Positions 55,767 to 64,000 of a stretch of 64,000 nucleotides of DNA are shown here, piece after piece (the stretch's first letter is position 1; every line of letters begins with the position of its first letter). The stretch is from Metasolibacillus fluoroglycofenilyticus (GTDB lineage Bacteria; Bacillota; Bacilli; Bacillales_A; Planococcaceae), in contig NZ_PYWK01000001.1 of NCBI RefSeq assembly GCF_003049645.1, positions 1,643,487-1,707,486 of the forward strand, given 5' to 3'. Both the position numbers and the translations under genes were made by a program. The notes under the pieces are model-generated. The model did no database searches. It was not told the origin of the DNA and saw nothing but the letters and a program-made list of their open reading frames with translations.

Positions 55767-56231
55767 AAATATCCCCCTAATTTTTAATTTCACTAAGCTG
55801 GCATAAGCCAAATTCATGTTAGAAGTTATTTTAGGAGAAATTTATTTTGTTTGCAATACCATTTTTCTAATATTCAGAAATTAAAGTAATTGAAATAACC
55901 ATAGAATTATCAAGGTTTATAGACTAAAACACAAATGAGTAAATCTTTAAAAATATTTTATAATGCTATAATAAAGACAATATTATTTATTTAAGCGCAG
56001 AAAATTTATACATAAAGCACAAAATAATATTTCGTTATGCTAAAGGTCGAAAGCAGAACTGAAATTACATTTGTTATATAACACCAATGAAAATGATAAA
56101 AATTTGCTATGAAAAAATTTTTATTTTTTAGGAAAAAAGAAGCTATTCGATTTATTTGTATGAGTAGACTAAAATAAAGGTAGGAGTGCCTATAATACAA
56201 TCAAAAAATGTGGAACGTAGGAGGATGCGTT
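55767..56231. other. intergenic region, 465 bp
   Basis: Very AT-rich gap between divergent genes that must hold the promoter of the second symporter module. No convincing gene, hairpin or repeat seen. Confidence 0.5.
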
Positions 56232-56396
56232 ATGTTTTATTACGAGATAACATGCTCTAGCTGTAAAAATAAATTCAAAGTATATGAAGATTCATTAAGG
56301 TTTCGACAGTTAAAAGAAAGAACGCATAGCATTTTTCGCTGCGATGAATGCTACAGCAAAATACGGATGGATGCGATTAAAAACTTCTTTAGGTAG
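56232..56396 (+). CDS. small zinc-ribbon protein, YlaI/DUF2197-like
   Basis: 54 residues with two cysteine pairs, Cys8/Cys11 and Cys37/Cys40, which should bind one zinc ion. The spacing and the HSIFRCDECYSKI end resemble the DUF2197 (YlaI) family of unknown function. ATG at 56232 has TAGGAGG 7 nt upstream; the frame start at 56208 lies before it. The following 56397-56631 holds no gene. Confidence 0.7.
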   Translation: MFYYEITCSSCKNKFKVYEDSLRFRQLKERTHSIFRCDECYSKIRMDAIKNFFR

Positions 56397-56415
56397 CAGC
56401 TATAAAATAAATGGC

Positions 56416-56528
<113 letters not shown>

Positions 56529-56631
56529 CTGAGTTAAAAGGACTGCTAGCTTTCACTAACAGTCAATGAATCAACAACATGAATTTAGTTTATCAGCTAG
56601 CATTTAACTAGACGTAACGATGAAATGCTGC

Positions 56632-57051
56632 TTAGTTTTGTTCCTCCACCACAAATCGCTCGATGCGTTTTCCAATAGCATCACGTACAGTTTGGAATAC
56701 AGCCCACTTTTCTTCGTCTGTACCTGTCGCTTTTGCTGGGTCTTCAAAGCCCCAATGCTCTTGACGAACATGTGAAGGCGCAATCGGACATTTATCGGCG
56801 GCATCTCCACATAGAGTCACCACTAATGTTGCTGTATTTAATGTTTCCGTATCAACTAAGTCCGATGTATGGCTTGATATATCAATATCTACCTCCGCCA
56901 TCGCTTGAACAGCCTTCAGATTGACCCCATGTGCTTCAATGCCAGCGCTTTTTACCGTCCAATCGGAGGGCAATAATTTTCTAGCCCAGCCTTCCGCCAT
57001 TTGGCTACGGCAAGAATTCCCTGTACATAAGAAATAAAGTGTTTTTGTCAT
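56632..57051 (-). CDS. arsC: arsenate reductase, thioredoxin-coupled
   Basis: 139 residues of the low-molecular-weight phosphatase fold. Cys9-x5-Arg15 (CTGNSCR) is the arsenate-binding loop, and Cys81/Cys88 (LCGDAADKC) complete the redox triad passed to thioredoxin, as in the pI258/Bacillus type. It reduces arsenate to arsenite for export by the neighbouring pump. ATG at 57051 has AAGGAG at better spacing than ATG at 57057. It is the last gene of the ars operon. Confidence 0.95.
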   Translation of the reverse strand: MTKTLYFLCTGNSCRSQMAEGWARKLLPSDWTVKSAGIEAHGVNLKAVQAMAEVDIDISSHTSDLVDTETLNTATLVVTLCGDAADKCPIAPSHVRQEHWGFEDPAKATGTDEEKWAVFQTVRDAIGKRIERFVVEEQN

Positions 57052-57066
57052 GTTCATTGCTCCTTA

Positions 57067-58122
57067 TCAATTATTAGTTTTAAAGTATTTTTTCTGCCAA
57101 CGTAAGGCAACCCATACAAGCCCGATGAGAACAGGTACTTCAACAAGCGGTCCAATAACTGTCGCAAACGCCACACCACTGTGAAGCCCAAACACACCTA
57201 CGGCTACGGCAATTGCTAGTTCAAAGTTGTTACTTGCAGCTGTAAATGAAAGCGCTGCTGTAACAGGATAGGATGCGCCAGCTTTGCGTGAAGAAAAGAA
57301 TGAAACAATAAACATAATGACAAAATAAATGAATAATGGAATTGCGATACGCACTACATCAAATGGGAGCTCGACTAGTTTCTCACCTTTTAAAGCAAAC
57401 ATCATCACAATCGTAAATAGCAGTGCAATTAAAGTAAGTGGTGAAATCTTTGGTAAGAACTTTTCCTCATACCACTCTTTCCCTTTTGTTTTGATACCAA
57501 TCCAACGTGTGAGGAAACCTGCAGCAAACGGAAGCCCTAAATAAATCAACACGCTCTTTGTAATTTCCCACATGGAAATGGATACGTGGAAGTTTTTTAA
57601 ACCAAACCAACCAGGCAATACATTTAAGAAAAAGTACGCAAATATCGAATAGGTTACGATTTGGAAAATAGAATTAAAGGCAACTAGACCAGCGACGTAT
57701 TCGCGATCCCCTCGTGCTAAATCATTCCACACAATGACCATCGCAATACATCGTGCTAGCCCAATCATAATGAGTCCAGCCATATACTCTGGATAATCAT
57801 GCAAGAAAATAATCGCCAAAAAGAACATTAAGAATGGGCCAAGTAACCAATTCTGAAAAAGCGATAGTAAAAGCACTTTCCAGTCTTTAAATACACGCCA
57901 CATTTCCTCATATTTTACTTTTGCTAATGGTGGATACATCATCACAATAAGTCCTAGAGCAATCGGTATTGATGTTGTACCAATCGACATAGCTTCTAGT
58001 GCTTCCCCAATATCGGGTATTGTCACACTTAATACAACACCTATGCCCATCGCAACAAATATCCAAAGAGTAAGGTAACGATCAAGAAAGGACAATTGTT
58101 TTACTAAAGAATCATTACTCAT
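57067..58122 (-). CDS. arsB: arsenite efflux transporter, ACR3 family
   Basis: 351 residues with ten membrane helices. ACR3 signatures are seen in [21 protein letters not shown] (conserved Cys in TM4) and [20 protein letters not shown] in the later half (present as [14 protein letters not shown]). It exports arsenite from the cell. It starts inside the end of arsR (8-nt overlap) with AGGAGGAAATATTA before ATG, so it is translationally coupled. Often named acr3 to distinguish it from ArsB proper. Confidence 0.95.
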   Translation of the reverse strand: MSNDSLVKQLSFLDRYLTLWIFVAMGIGVVLSVTIPDIGEALEAMSIGTTSIPIALGLIVMMYPPLAKVKYEEMWRVFKDWKVLLLSLFQNWLLGPFLMFFLAIIFLHDYPEYMAGLIMIGLARCIAMVIVWNDLARGDREYVAGLVAFNSIFQIVTYSIFAYFFLNVLPGWFGLKNFHVSISMWEITKSVLIYLGLPFAAGFLTRWIGIKTKGKEWYEEKFLPKISPLTLIALLFTIVMMFALKGEKLVELPFDVVRIAIPLFIYFVIMFIVSFFSSRKAGASYPVTAALSFTAASNNFELAIAVAVGVFGLHSGVAFATVIGPLVEVPVLIGLVWVALRWQKKYFKTNN

Positions 58123-58441
58123 TAATATTTCCTCCTACATGACAACAATCAGAAATACAATTGCAGCTAGTTAAAGGTTGGATTTGTTCTAAAATGCCTC
58201 TCATCAATGGCGTTTGTTCCTCCACTAAACGATAATGTTTCCAAGTCCCCACTTTTCGTTCCGTAATAATGCCTGCCTCCTTTAATTTCCGTAAATGTTG
58301 ACTCACAGCAGGTTGCGAAATCTCTAAAATATCCACAAAATCACATACACATACCTCCCCATTCTTCATGCATGCAAGCAATTTGATACGATTCAAGTCG
58401 GCTGCTGCTTTTAATTGTTTTTCAATTAATGTGTTTTCCAT
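58115..58441 (-). CDS. arsR: ArsR-family arsenic-responsive repressor
   Basis: 108 residues. Winged helix-turn-helix repressor: the metal site Cys31-Val-Cys33-Asp (CVCD) is followed by the recognition helix [16 protein letters not shown]. The C-terminal tail adds several cysteines (CNC...CC), an additional possible arsenite ligand set. It releases DNA when arsenite binds. ATG at 58441 follows AGGGAGGGCAAATTC. The operator immediately upstream supports autoregulation of the arsR-acr3-arsC operon. Confidence 0.95.
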   Translation of the reverse strand: MENTLIEKQLKAAADLNRIKLLACMKNGEVCVCDFVDILEISQPAVSQHLRKLKEAGIITERKVGTWKHYRLVEEQTPLMRGILEQIQPLTSCNCISDCCHVGGNINE

Positions 58442-58455
58442 GAATTTGCCCTCCC

Positions 58456-58477
58456 TATATAAGTATTTACTTATATA
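58456..58477 (-). promoter_or_regulatory. ArsR operator
   Basis: The arms TATATAAGTA and TACTTATATA are perfect inverted repeats separated by TT, 15 bp before arsR. The spacing and AAGTA..TACTT core resemble ArsR/SmtB-type operators. A second, imperfect site (TATAACTATATACTTATA, about 58522-58539) lies upstream. Confidence 0.75.
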
Positions 58478-58903
58478 TAATTTTAAATAAAATCACCCAG
58501 ATGAATGGTGATTACATTTGTATATAACTATATACTTATATTATGCGAACTCAAAAATAAATACAAGGACTATTTCCTATTTATGCAGTTACTCCAAAGT
58601 TTTTCGTATGATGCTTGTATTCATCTTGCCTCCTATAGAGGTAGAAGATTTCTGTATCTGTTGCTACGTTTTCGAAACAAAAAGCGATTAAAACAATGAA
58701 ACTACAGAAGTGACACCTTCACATTTTATTTTGTATAAAAAAACTTGAAGGAAACGTCCCTCCAAATTTTTTTACTAGCACAAGCATTGAAATTTTGTAA
58801 TTTCAGCATAAAAATAGCTTAGTTCGTCAAATAAAACTAAGCCATTTTATCATTTTCTTCATTTTAAAATTTTCAACAAAAGCAACCACCAACACAATAA
58901 TAT
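58478..58903. other. intergenic region with terminator at 58811-58848
   Basis: A strong minus-strand terminator for the following lipoprotein gene is formed by AAAATAGCTTAGTT and AACTAAGCCATTTT. A weaker hairpin lies near 58741-58773. A 64-codon frame at 58505-58699 has no ribosome site and is not accepted. Confidence 0.65.
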
Positions 58904-59389
58904 TTAACTAATCCAAATCATTTTCACATCTTTAAATAGCCACTTATTATCTTTATAATGAACTGTAAGTTTTATTCCAACAGCCCCAAGACCCGAGCGA
59001 TATTTGGAACCTTCAAAAAGGATTTCGTTGTTTGCTTTAAAATCAACTTTTTCGATTTTTAGAAGTACACCGTTCAAAGCAAGTGTATCCGCATCATATA
59101 ATCCTTGTTCTTTTAGTTGCTCAAAGGTAGCATCCATTACTTCAACTTTGTATTTTTTCTTAAAATAACTTAAAATTGCTTCTTTATCACTTTCACCCAC
59201 TTCATCAAAGTTGCTCATATCAATCGCTATATATTTTATCGCATCGCTTAATGCTGCATCGTGCTCCATAATGGTGTCCAGTGCAATGCTATATATTTCT
59301 GCTAGATGCTCTATTGGCTTTACCTCATTGCTACAAGCAGAAAGAAATAATGTTAGGGCAAACAAAATGCTACAATATTTTAACTTCAA
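58904..59389 (-). CDS. lipoprotein of unknown function
   Basis: 161 residues. Lipoprotein signal with lipobox LSAC (Cys19), then an extracytoplasmic domain with no recognised family (HYKDNKWLFKDVKMIWIS end). It is anchored outside the membrane. TTG at 59389 is the only start giving a full signal peptide; GAGGGGG lies just before it, with rather short spacing. Confidence 0.75.
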   Translation of the reverse strand: MKLKYCSILFALTLFLSACSNEVKPIEHLAEIYSIALDTIMEHDAALSDAIKYIAIDMSNFDEVGESDKEAILSYFKKKYKVEVMDATFEQLKEQGLYDADTLALNGVLLKIEKVDFKANNEILFEGSKYRSGLGAVGIKLTVHYKDNKWLFKDVKMIWIS

Positions 59390-59422
59390 CTCCCCCTCTT
59401 TTTTGTTATAATTTCCCCTATT

Positions 59423-59893
59423 TCAATATAAATGATAACTCATTACAATCAGCTCGCCCTTTTCCCCCATTTTTCGGACACCTTCATCAACAAAGCCACA
59501 TTTTTTGTACAGTTCCTGTGCCGGTATATTTTTAAGATTAACAGCTAATACGATTTCATTTACTTCACCAAAGTTCTTTTTAATAAATTCAGGTAAAAGT
59601 ATTAATGCATTTTTCGCATAGCCTTTTCCTTGGTGGCGGAAATCAGTTGAAAATGCCCTGACTAATATTGCATGATGATTATTGGAATAGGGTTTTACGC
59701 CTTCATTTTTATGTAAATCGAAAAAAGTGACAAGTTCTTTATCTTCTATCGCTAAGATTGAATATCTATCGGAATCTTCATTGGATAATTTGATGCATTC
59801 TTTAGGATGACTAGTGTAATGAAGCTGTTCCTCAGTCAATTCATAGTGGTCGATATTATTTTTGAATCTGTCCTCGTAAAAATAAAGTTGCAT
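59423..59893 (-). CDS. GNAT N-acetyltransferase
   Basis: 156 residues. Acetyl-CoA-binding motif A is seen in FRHQGKGYAKNAL and the C-terminal part has the usual NIPAQELYKKCGFVDEG. Substrate unknown. ATG at 59893 follows AAAGGGGGATATAGCA. It lies 33 nt upstream of the lipoprotein gene on the same strand, so co-transcription is possible. Confidence 0.85.
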   Translation of the reverse strand: MQLYFYEDRFKNNIDHYELTEEQLHYTSHPKECIKLSNEDSDRYSILAIEDKELVTFFDLHKNEGVKPYSNNHHAILVRAFSTDFRHQGKGYAKNALILLPEFIKKNFGEVNEIVLAVNLKNIPAQELYKKCGFVDEGVRKMGEKGELIVMSYHLY

Positions 59894-59976
59894 TGCTATA
59901 TCCCCCTTTCAGAACGTTTGTTTCTATACTTTAGCACTTTTATTTGTATTGTTCAATTAAAGGATTTGCTTTTAAT

Positions 59977-60963
59977 CTAAATCAAAAAAACTTTCCCCAT
60001 TCGATTTTGTACAGTTTCTACATAATGTACTGCCTCTTTTACATTTATTAAATTAAACTCGGCTACTGCTGGCATTAAAGTTAGTTGTTGTCGCTCTATT
60101 AACGCGGTAATTTGCTGAAAAGTGTTTTGCCAATGTGCGACGGATATGCTTTTATTCCAATGACGCAAATGGAATATTTTGGCGTTCACCTGTGCTTCCT
60201 TAGCAATTTTTGCCCAATCAACTTGAATGCCTGATAGCAAACCAATCGTTAAAAATTGACTTTGAGGTCGCAAGCAAAACGCAAGCTCTGTTCCGGGACT
60301 ACCACCGATGGAATCGATAGCAGCATTTGCTCCCGCACCATTTGTCAACGTCATAACAGTTTCCTGTAAGCTATTTTCTGTTGTATTAATAACATGAGAT
60401 GCACCTAATTTTAATAACTGCTCTGTGTACGTATTACTACGAGTAATGGCAATTAAGCGAAAACCTAATACCTTTGATAATTGTGCAAAAATATGACCAA
60501 TTGCAGAGCCGCAAGCATTAACGAGCAGCACGTCTGTTGGCTTCAGCATTAATATTTCTGTACAAATAACCCATGCTGTTATTGGATTTATATACATTTG
60601 AGCAGCTGTAAAATTGTCTATCGTATGTGGTACTGGAATAGCAAGGTTTGCGGGTGCTTTCACATATTCCTGCCATGTGCCTTCTCCTCTTAAAGGTAAA
60701 ACCCGTTTACCAATAAGACTTTTGCAGGCGGAAGCTCCAACCTTCTCTACGATTCCAACACCTTCATAGCCTGGTATCGCGGGTAAAGAAATTCGATGCG
60801 CATAAGACCCTCTAATCGGTATTAAATCAGAGGGATTAATGGGTCTAGCTAACATACGTACTAACACTTCATCACTTGCCAGTGGTTGAATCATTGTTTC
60901 GTCAACTACTAATACATCTTCAGGACTGCCAAATTTCTTGAAAGAAATATATTTTCTATTCAT
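59977..60963 (-). CDS. MDR-superfamily reductase, enoyl-thioester/quinone oxidoreductase type
   Basis: 328 residues. GroES-like N-terminal domain with NPSDLIPIRGSYAHR and PGYEGVGIVEKVG, then a Rossmann domain (LLVNACGSAIGHIFAQLSK) that binds NAD(P)H. No catalytic or structural zinc ligands are visible. It is nearest to the ETR/MECR-like trans-2-enoyl-thioester reductases and quinone oxidoreductases; the substrate is not determined. ATG at 60963 follows AAGGAGGAACAGTT. Confidence 0.85.
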   Translation of the reverse strand: MNRKYISFKKFGSPEDVLVVDETMIQPLASDEVLVRMLARPINPSDLIPIRGSYAHRISLPAIPGYEGVGIVEKVGASACKSLIGKRVLPLRGEGTWQEYVKAPANLAIPVPHTIDNFTAAQMYINPITAWVICTEILMLKPTDVLLVNACGSAIGHIFAQLSKVLGFRLIAITRSNTYTEQLLKLGASHVINTTENSLQETVMTLTNGAGANAAIDSIGGSPGTELAFCLRPQSQFLTIGLLSGIQVDWAKIAKEAQVNAKIFHLRHWNKSISVAHWQNTFQQITALIERQQLTLMPAVAEFNLINVKEAVHYVETVQNRMGKVFLI

Positions 60964-61384
60964 AACTGTTCCTCCTTTGTTAAAAGCGTAGCATTTTTAT
61001 CTTTTCTAGTAAATTTTCAAAAAATAAATTGGATCTAAGCAAGAAACTGTCTTAAAACCGAAGACACCTTACTTTTCCAATTGATTCTTTAAAGACTAAA
61101 ATTGTATAATTTTAAATGCATTCTAAATTAACCATATATGGGAAGGTGAATAATAAATGAATCACCTTATAAACATACAAGGATTATTGGAAGCTATTTT
61201 TCATACCTATTTTAATATTTTTTCTATTACTATAAATTAAAGCAATTTCTCAAACGAATTTAAAAAGGCTCATTAATAGCGAAAATTTTATATAGTCGCT
61301 TTGGTATTGCTCAAAACCACTGCTATGCGGCGCTTTCCTACACATTTAGATTATTACGGTATATAATAGCTTAGGGGGTTCGAT
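60964..61384. other. intergenic region with a possible 27-residue frame (61157-61240)
   Basis: ATG at 61157 has GGAAGGTGA upstream and opens a 27-codon frame (MNHLINIQGLLEAIFHTYF...). AAGGTGA (61143-61149) can pair with TCACCTT (61162-61168), hiding the ribosome site and start. It may be a small peptide or a gene remnant. The rest of the 421 bp shows nothing else. Confidence 0.35.
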
Positions 61385-62755
61385 ATGCTAAAAATTAAAC
61401 AAATTGATTTTATAAAAGCTGTTTATGATGACTCGATGTCACATAATATTTTTTCTATCGCTAATATTACTTTTTCAAATTATGAGCCTATTCATGGTGC
61501 ATTGTTATATTGGTGTCGCAATTCGACAAACGGCGAGTACACTGCGGAAGGCGACTATAAATTTTTTTATGATATGGCCAACGTCACGTACTTTGCTTCA
61601 GTAAAGTTTCCAAAGCATGTACGCTTGACGAGAGACCAAAAACAGGAGCTTGCTTATATATTATTAGAGGAACGAGGCTCAATTGGTTCATATAGCTTCC
61701 CTACTCATATAAACCGTCGTAAATATGATATTGAAAAGGAATATAATGCACTAACTTTCCCGGAAAATTTTAATCCGGCAACGATTGAACCGATACTTAA
61801 GCAAGTATCGATGAAGCAGGTGCTCGAAATTCAACAACAGCACCCACATTTGAGTAAACGCTTTATTAGACAATATATTAGCTGGCGCTCGCGTGCAGCG
61901 CAAATGCATATCAATGATTTAGAGCCGTACTTACACATGATAAGCTTTGAGCATCTCTGCTTAACAAATCCATATTTAACAGAGCAGTATTTAATCGAGC
62001 ATTTAGAGCAGCTTGCACCAACTTTGCAATATAATTATCCTGTGCTAAATCGTTTGTCTAGCTCATTTAAGCAGTATTTGATTGATTTTTTACAGCAGCA
62101 ACAAATCCCATTTAACGAGGATTTTGCAAATAAACTAGAGCAGTTTATTGCAGACGACCATTTCTATATGGATAAAGAAGTTACGTATTTTGAATTTGAA
62201 GAATTTGAAGAGGAAATGGAGCTACAATTTTTTGAATATGATGTAGGACCAAATAAATGGAGTGGTAGTGAGCATTTAGTAAAGGGGATTCCATCATTAG
62301 CTTGTCAAAAATATGATCAATATGGCTTTAAAAGAAAGACAAATAAAGAAATGGATACGCTGATTGCTACGGTTAGTCAGACTCAATTAGACTTACTATG
62401 TGCGGTTTTAGAGCCACATTGGTTGCATCGTTATCGCAATAAATTAAACTGGACGAAAATTTGCCGCTATAATCGCTATTTGGCTGAGGATTTTATTTTA
62501 GCGCATCTCAAGTTTATTGATTTTGAAGCACTTGGCGAGCATACGAGCTGCCAATTGTCCGAGGAATTTATGCTGAAATATATGAAGCGCTTCAACCATA
62601 AAAATCCTGTACCAGTTGTGCTGCGAAATTTAACAGTCCCTCTTTATGAGGCTTATAAGGATACGATTAAAATAAACTTGCAACTACTGCATAAATACAG
62701 CACCTCTATTGCAAAGGAAGAGCTTATACAGCTTGAAAAATTGCTGTCGGAATAG
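61385..62755 (+). CDS. large unknown protein with helical repeats
   Basis: 456 residues, family not recognised. The first ~120 residues are mixed alpha/beta. From about 135 onward runs of helices with the spacing LS..F...Y...I....L.LY occur repeatedly (LSKRFIRQYISWR, LTEQYLIEHLEQL, LAEDFILAHLKFIDFEAL, LSEEFMLKYMKRF), suggesting an alpha-solenoid. An acidic stretch (EFEEFEEEMELQFFEYD) lies near 275-290. No signal peptide or membrane segment. ATG at 61385 follows AGGGGGTTCGAT. It is alone on its strand. Confidence 0.75.
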   Translation: MLKIKQIDFIKAVYDDSMSHNIFSIANITFSNYEPIHGALLYWCRNSTNGEYTAEGDYKFFYDMANVTYFASVKFPKHVRLTRDQKQELAYILLEERGSIGSYSFPTHINRRKYDIEKEYNALTFPENFNPATIEPILKQVSMKQVLEIQQQHPHLSKRFIRQYISWRSRAAQMHINDLEPYLHMISFEHLCLTNPYLTEQYLIEHLEQLAPTLQYNYPVLNRLSSSFKQYLIDFLQQQQIPFNEDFANKLEQFIADDHFYMDKEVTYFEFEEFEEEMELQFFEYDVGPNKWSGSEHLVKGIPSLACQKYDQYGFKRKTNKEMDTLIATVSQTQLDLLCAVLEPHWLHRYRNKLNWTKICRYNRYLAEDFILAHLKFIDFEALGEHTSCQLSEEFMLKYMKRFNHKNPVPVVLRNLTVPLYEAYKDTIKINLQLLHKYSTSIAKEELIQLEKLLSE

Positions 62756-62817
62756 AACGAAGGCTAACAATCGAGCACATGTCAGTAGTTAATACGGAAT
62801 AAAATAACTTTACACAG

Positions 62818-62862
62818 AAAAAGGCTGTTGGGAAATGGAGCTTTCCCAGCAGCCTTTTATTC
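62818..62862. terminator. terminator between the unknown gene and the GGDEF-EAL gene
   Basis: AAAAAGGCTGTTGGGAAA and TTTCCCAGCAGCCTTTT form a strong stem with a short loop. It probably serves both convergent genes. Confidence 0.85.
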
Positions 62863-64000
62863 TACATTACGTGTTTCTTCAATCAATTTCGTTAATTTAT
62901 CCACAGGCAACGGTTTGCTAAAGAAATAGCCCTGTACAGATTTACAATTATGCTTTTTTAGGACATCTAATTCTTCAGATTGTTCAACGCCTTCAGCAAC
63001 TACATTTAAGTTCAATGCGTGTGCTAGTGAAATGATAGCAGCGACCATTGATTCACCTGAAGATGTTGTGCGGATGTTTTGAATAAATGTACGATCGATT
63101 TTTAATGCATCGAATGGGAATTGGCGTAAATAGCTTAATGATGCATAGCCTGTTCCAAAGTCATCTAGCGATATTTCAATGCCCATTTTTTTCATCTCTT
63201 TAATTTTTTCGATTAACTCATCCGTATAGTCCATCATCGACATTTCTGTAATTTCAATTTCTAAATGCTGTGGATTCGCCTGAGTTTCTTCTAATATTTC
63301 TTCTAGGCGTGAAATAAAGGTTGTTTCTGCAATATGAATTGGAGAAATATTAACCGCAACACGTAAATCACTATTATATGCCTCATTCCATTTTTTTATT
63401 TGAGCCGTCGCTTTGCGTAATACCCACTCCCCAATCGCAGATATTAAACCACATTGCTCTGCGAATGGAATGAATTGATCCGGTGGCATAATACCTAATT
63501 CTTGATCATTCCAGCGAATTAATGCCTCCATCCCCGTCATTACATTATCCTGAATATTATATTTAGGCTGATAATGAAGCTCGAAGCTGTCATCTCGTAT
63601 TGCTTGATGGATTTTTGTCTCAAGATGAAGCAAACGATCATCAATACCTTTCATATTTGCTTCAAATACGACATAACTATTTCTGCTTTTTTGTTTTGCG
63701 GCATACATGGCAATATCTGCACAGCGAAGCAGTTTGGATATTGTATTGCCGTGGTCTGGGAATATGCTAATCCCCATGCTGACACTAATATAAAATTCAT
63801 AGTCGTAAAAATTAAAACTTTCTTTGCATAGATTAATGATATTTTGTGCTGCTGCTTTAATTTGTGAAACGTCCTTTAAAACATAGACAAATTCATCACC
63901 ATTTAGTCGGAAAACAGCATTTCTTTCATCATCGATACTCATCAAACGTTTGGCAAAGACTTGTAAAAACATATCGCCAACCTTATGCCCAAGGCCATCA
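62857..64000 (-). CDS. GGDEF-EAL cyclic-di-GMP protein (5' part outside window)
   Basis: The frame runs off the right edge: codons for DGLGHKVGD lie before the first internal Met, so at least 381 residues are visible and the start is beyond 64000. The GGDEF domain has a variant signature NGDEF in FRLNGDEFVYVL. The EAL domain is complete: GMEALIRW, LEIEITEMSMMD, DDFGTGYASL, KIDRTFI, AEGVEQ and QGYFFSKPLP. It should act as a phosphodiesterase on cyclic-di-GMP, with the cyclase half uncertain. N-terminal sensing domains are not seen. Confidence 0.93.
   Translation of the reverse strand, partial: DGLGHKVGDMFLQVFAKRLMSIDDERNAVFRLNGDEFVYVLKDVSQIKAAAQNIINLCKESFNFYDYEFYISVSMGISIFPDHGNTISKLLRCADIAMYAAKQKSRNSYVVFEANMKGIDDRLLHLETKIHQAIRDDSFELHYQPKYNIQDNVMTGMEALIRWNDQELGIMPPDQFIPFAEQCGLISAIGEWVLRKATAQIKKWNEAYNSDLRVAVNISPIHIAETTFISRLEEILEETQANPQHLEIEITEMSMMDYTDELIEKIKEMKKMGIEISLDDFGTGYASLSYLRQFPFDALKIDRTFIQNIRTTSSGESMVAAIISLAHALNLNVVAEGVEQSEELDVLKKHNCKSVQGYFFSKPLPVDKLTKLIEETRNVE

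Noticed and set aside
58505-58699. 64-codon plus-strand frame next to arsR
   Set aside because: No ribosome site, AT-driven composition, overlaps the ArsR operator region and a terminator-like stretch.

Overview
The window looks like chromosome of a low-GC, Gram-positive, endospore-former-type bacterium close to Lysinibacillus/Solibacillus (Planococcaceae/Bacillaceae). This rests on the AT-rich sequence, strong GGAGG ribosome binding sites with frequent TTG/GTG starts, three S-layer-homology (SLH) proteins, the Bacillus-type order hesB-like / plsY / parE / parC, and typical Bacillales families (YfkAB, YxcD, YqhV, YugN, DUF2785, T-box argS, S-box metA). The assignment is inference; no rRNA or tRNA gene was seen.

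Layout. 0-1.9 kb: end of a riboflavin operon (ribE end, ribBA, ribH). 1.9-8.2 kb: an acetyltransferase, a dynamin-like GTPase, YfkAB-type radical SAM protein, a deaminase and an MFS exporter. 8.4-12.1 kb: a long cytoplasmic parallel beta-helix protein, a DUF2785 protein and an unknown. 12.6-15.3 kb: aconitase. 15.5-23.4 kb: a membrane HExxH protein, three SLH-anchored exported proteins (one a 5'-nucleotidase) and a chemotaxis receptor. 23.6-32.8 kb: YxcD pair, T-box-controlled argS, a broken metallophosphoesterase, YqhV, a GIY-YIG protein, a MerR regulator with a CNNM/CorC-type exporter, YugN, an M15 peptidase and a lipoprotein. 33.1-34.6 kb: accessory-looking pair (orphan HsdR-N-type nuclease and a small helical protein). 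34.8-40 kb: thioesterase, then a 1244-aa SF1 helicase with a very long coiled-coil insert, a coupled 237-aa partner and a short third frame that looks truncated. 40.1-42.4 kb: luciferase-like oxidoreductase and S-box-controlled metA. 42.5-48.6 kb: hesB-like, plsY, parE, parC. 48.9-51.3 kb: two exporters and a small basic protein. 51.6-55.8 kb: two tandem DUF485 + sodium:solute symporter modules. 56.2-58.5 kb: zinc-ribbon protein and an arsR-acr3-arsC operon with a clear operator. 58.9-64 kb: lipoprotein, acetyltransferase, enoyl-reductase-like MDR, a large unknown and a partial GGDEF-EAL protein running off the end.

Beyond genes, the window is rich in small dispersed repeats. Three copies of a ~205-bp MITE-like element (6.3, 16.2, 31.0 kb) share terminal inverted repeats built on TGTCC(G/A)AAAAG. 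About ten short hairpins built on the related TGTCTGAAAAG core sit at gene ends as apparent terminators. Two further repeat families lie at 30.2/43.8 kb and 8.2/43.9 kb, and a longer repeat-like intergenic sequence at 12.1-12.4 kb.

The best candidate for something undescribed is the helicase / partner / truncated third frame cluster at 35.4-40.0 kb, followed by the MITE/hairpin repeat family. Neither function is established here.
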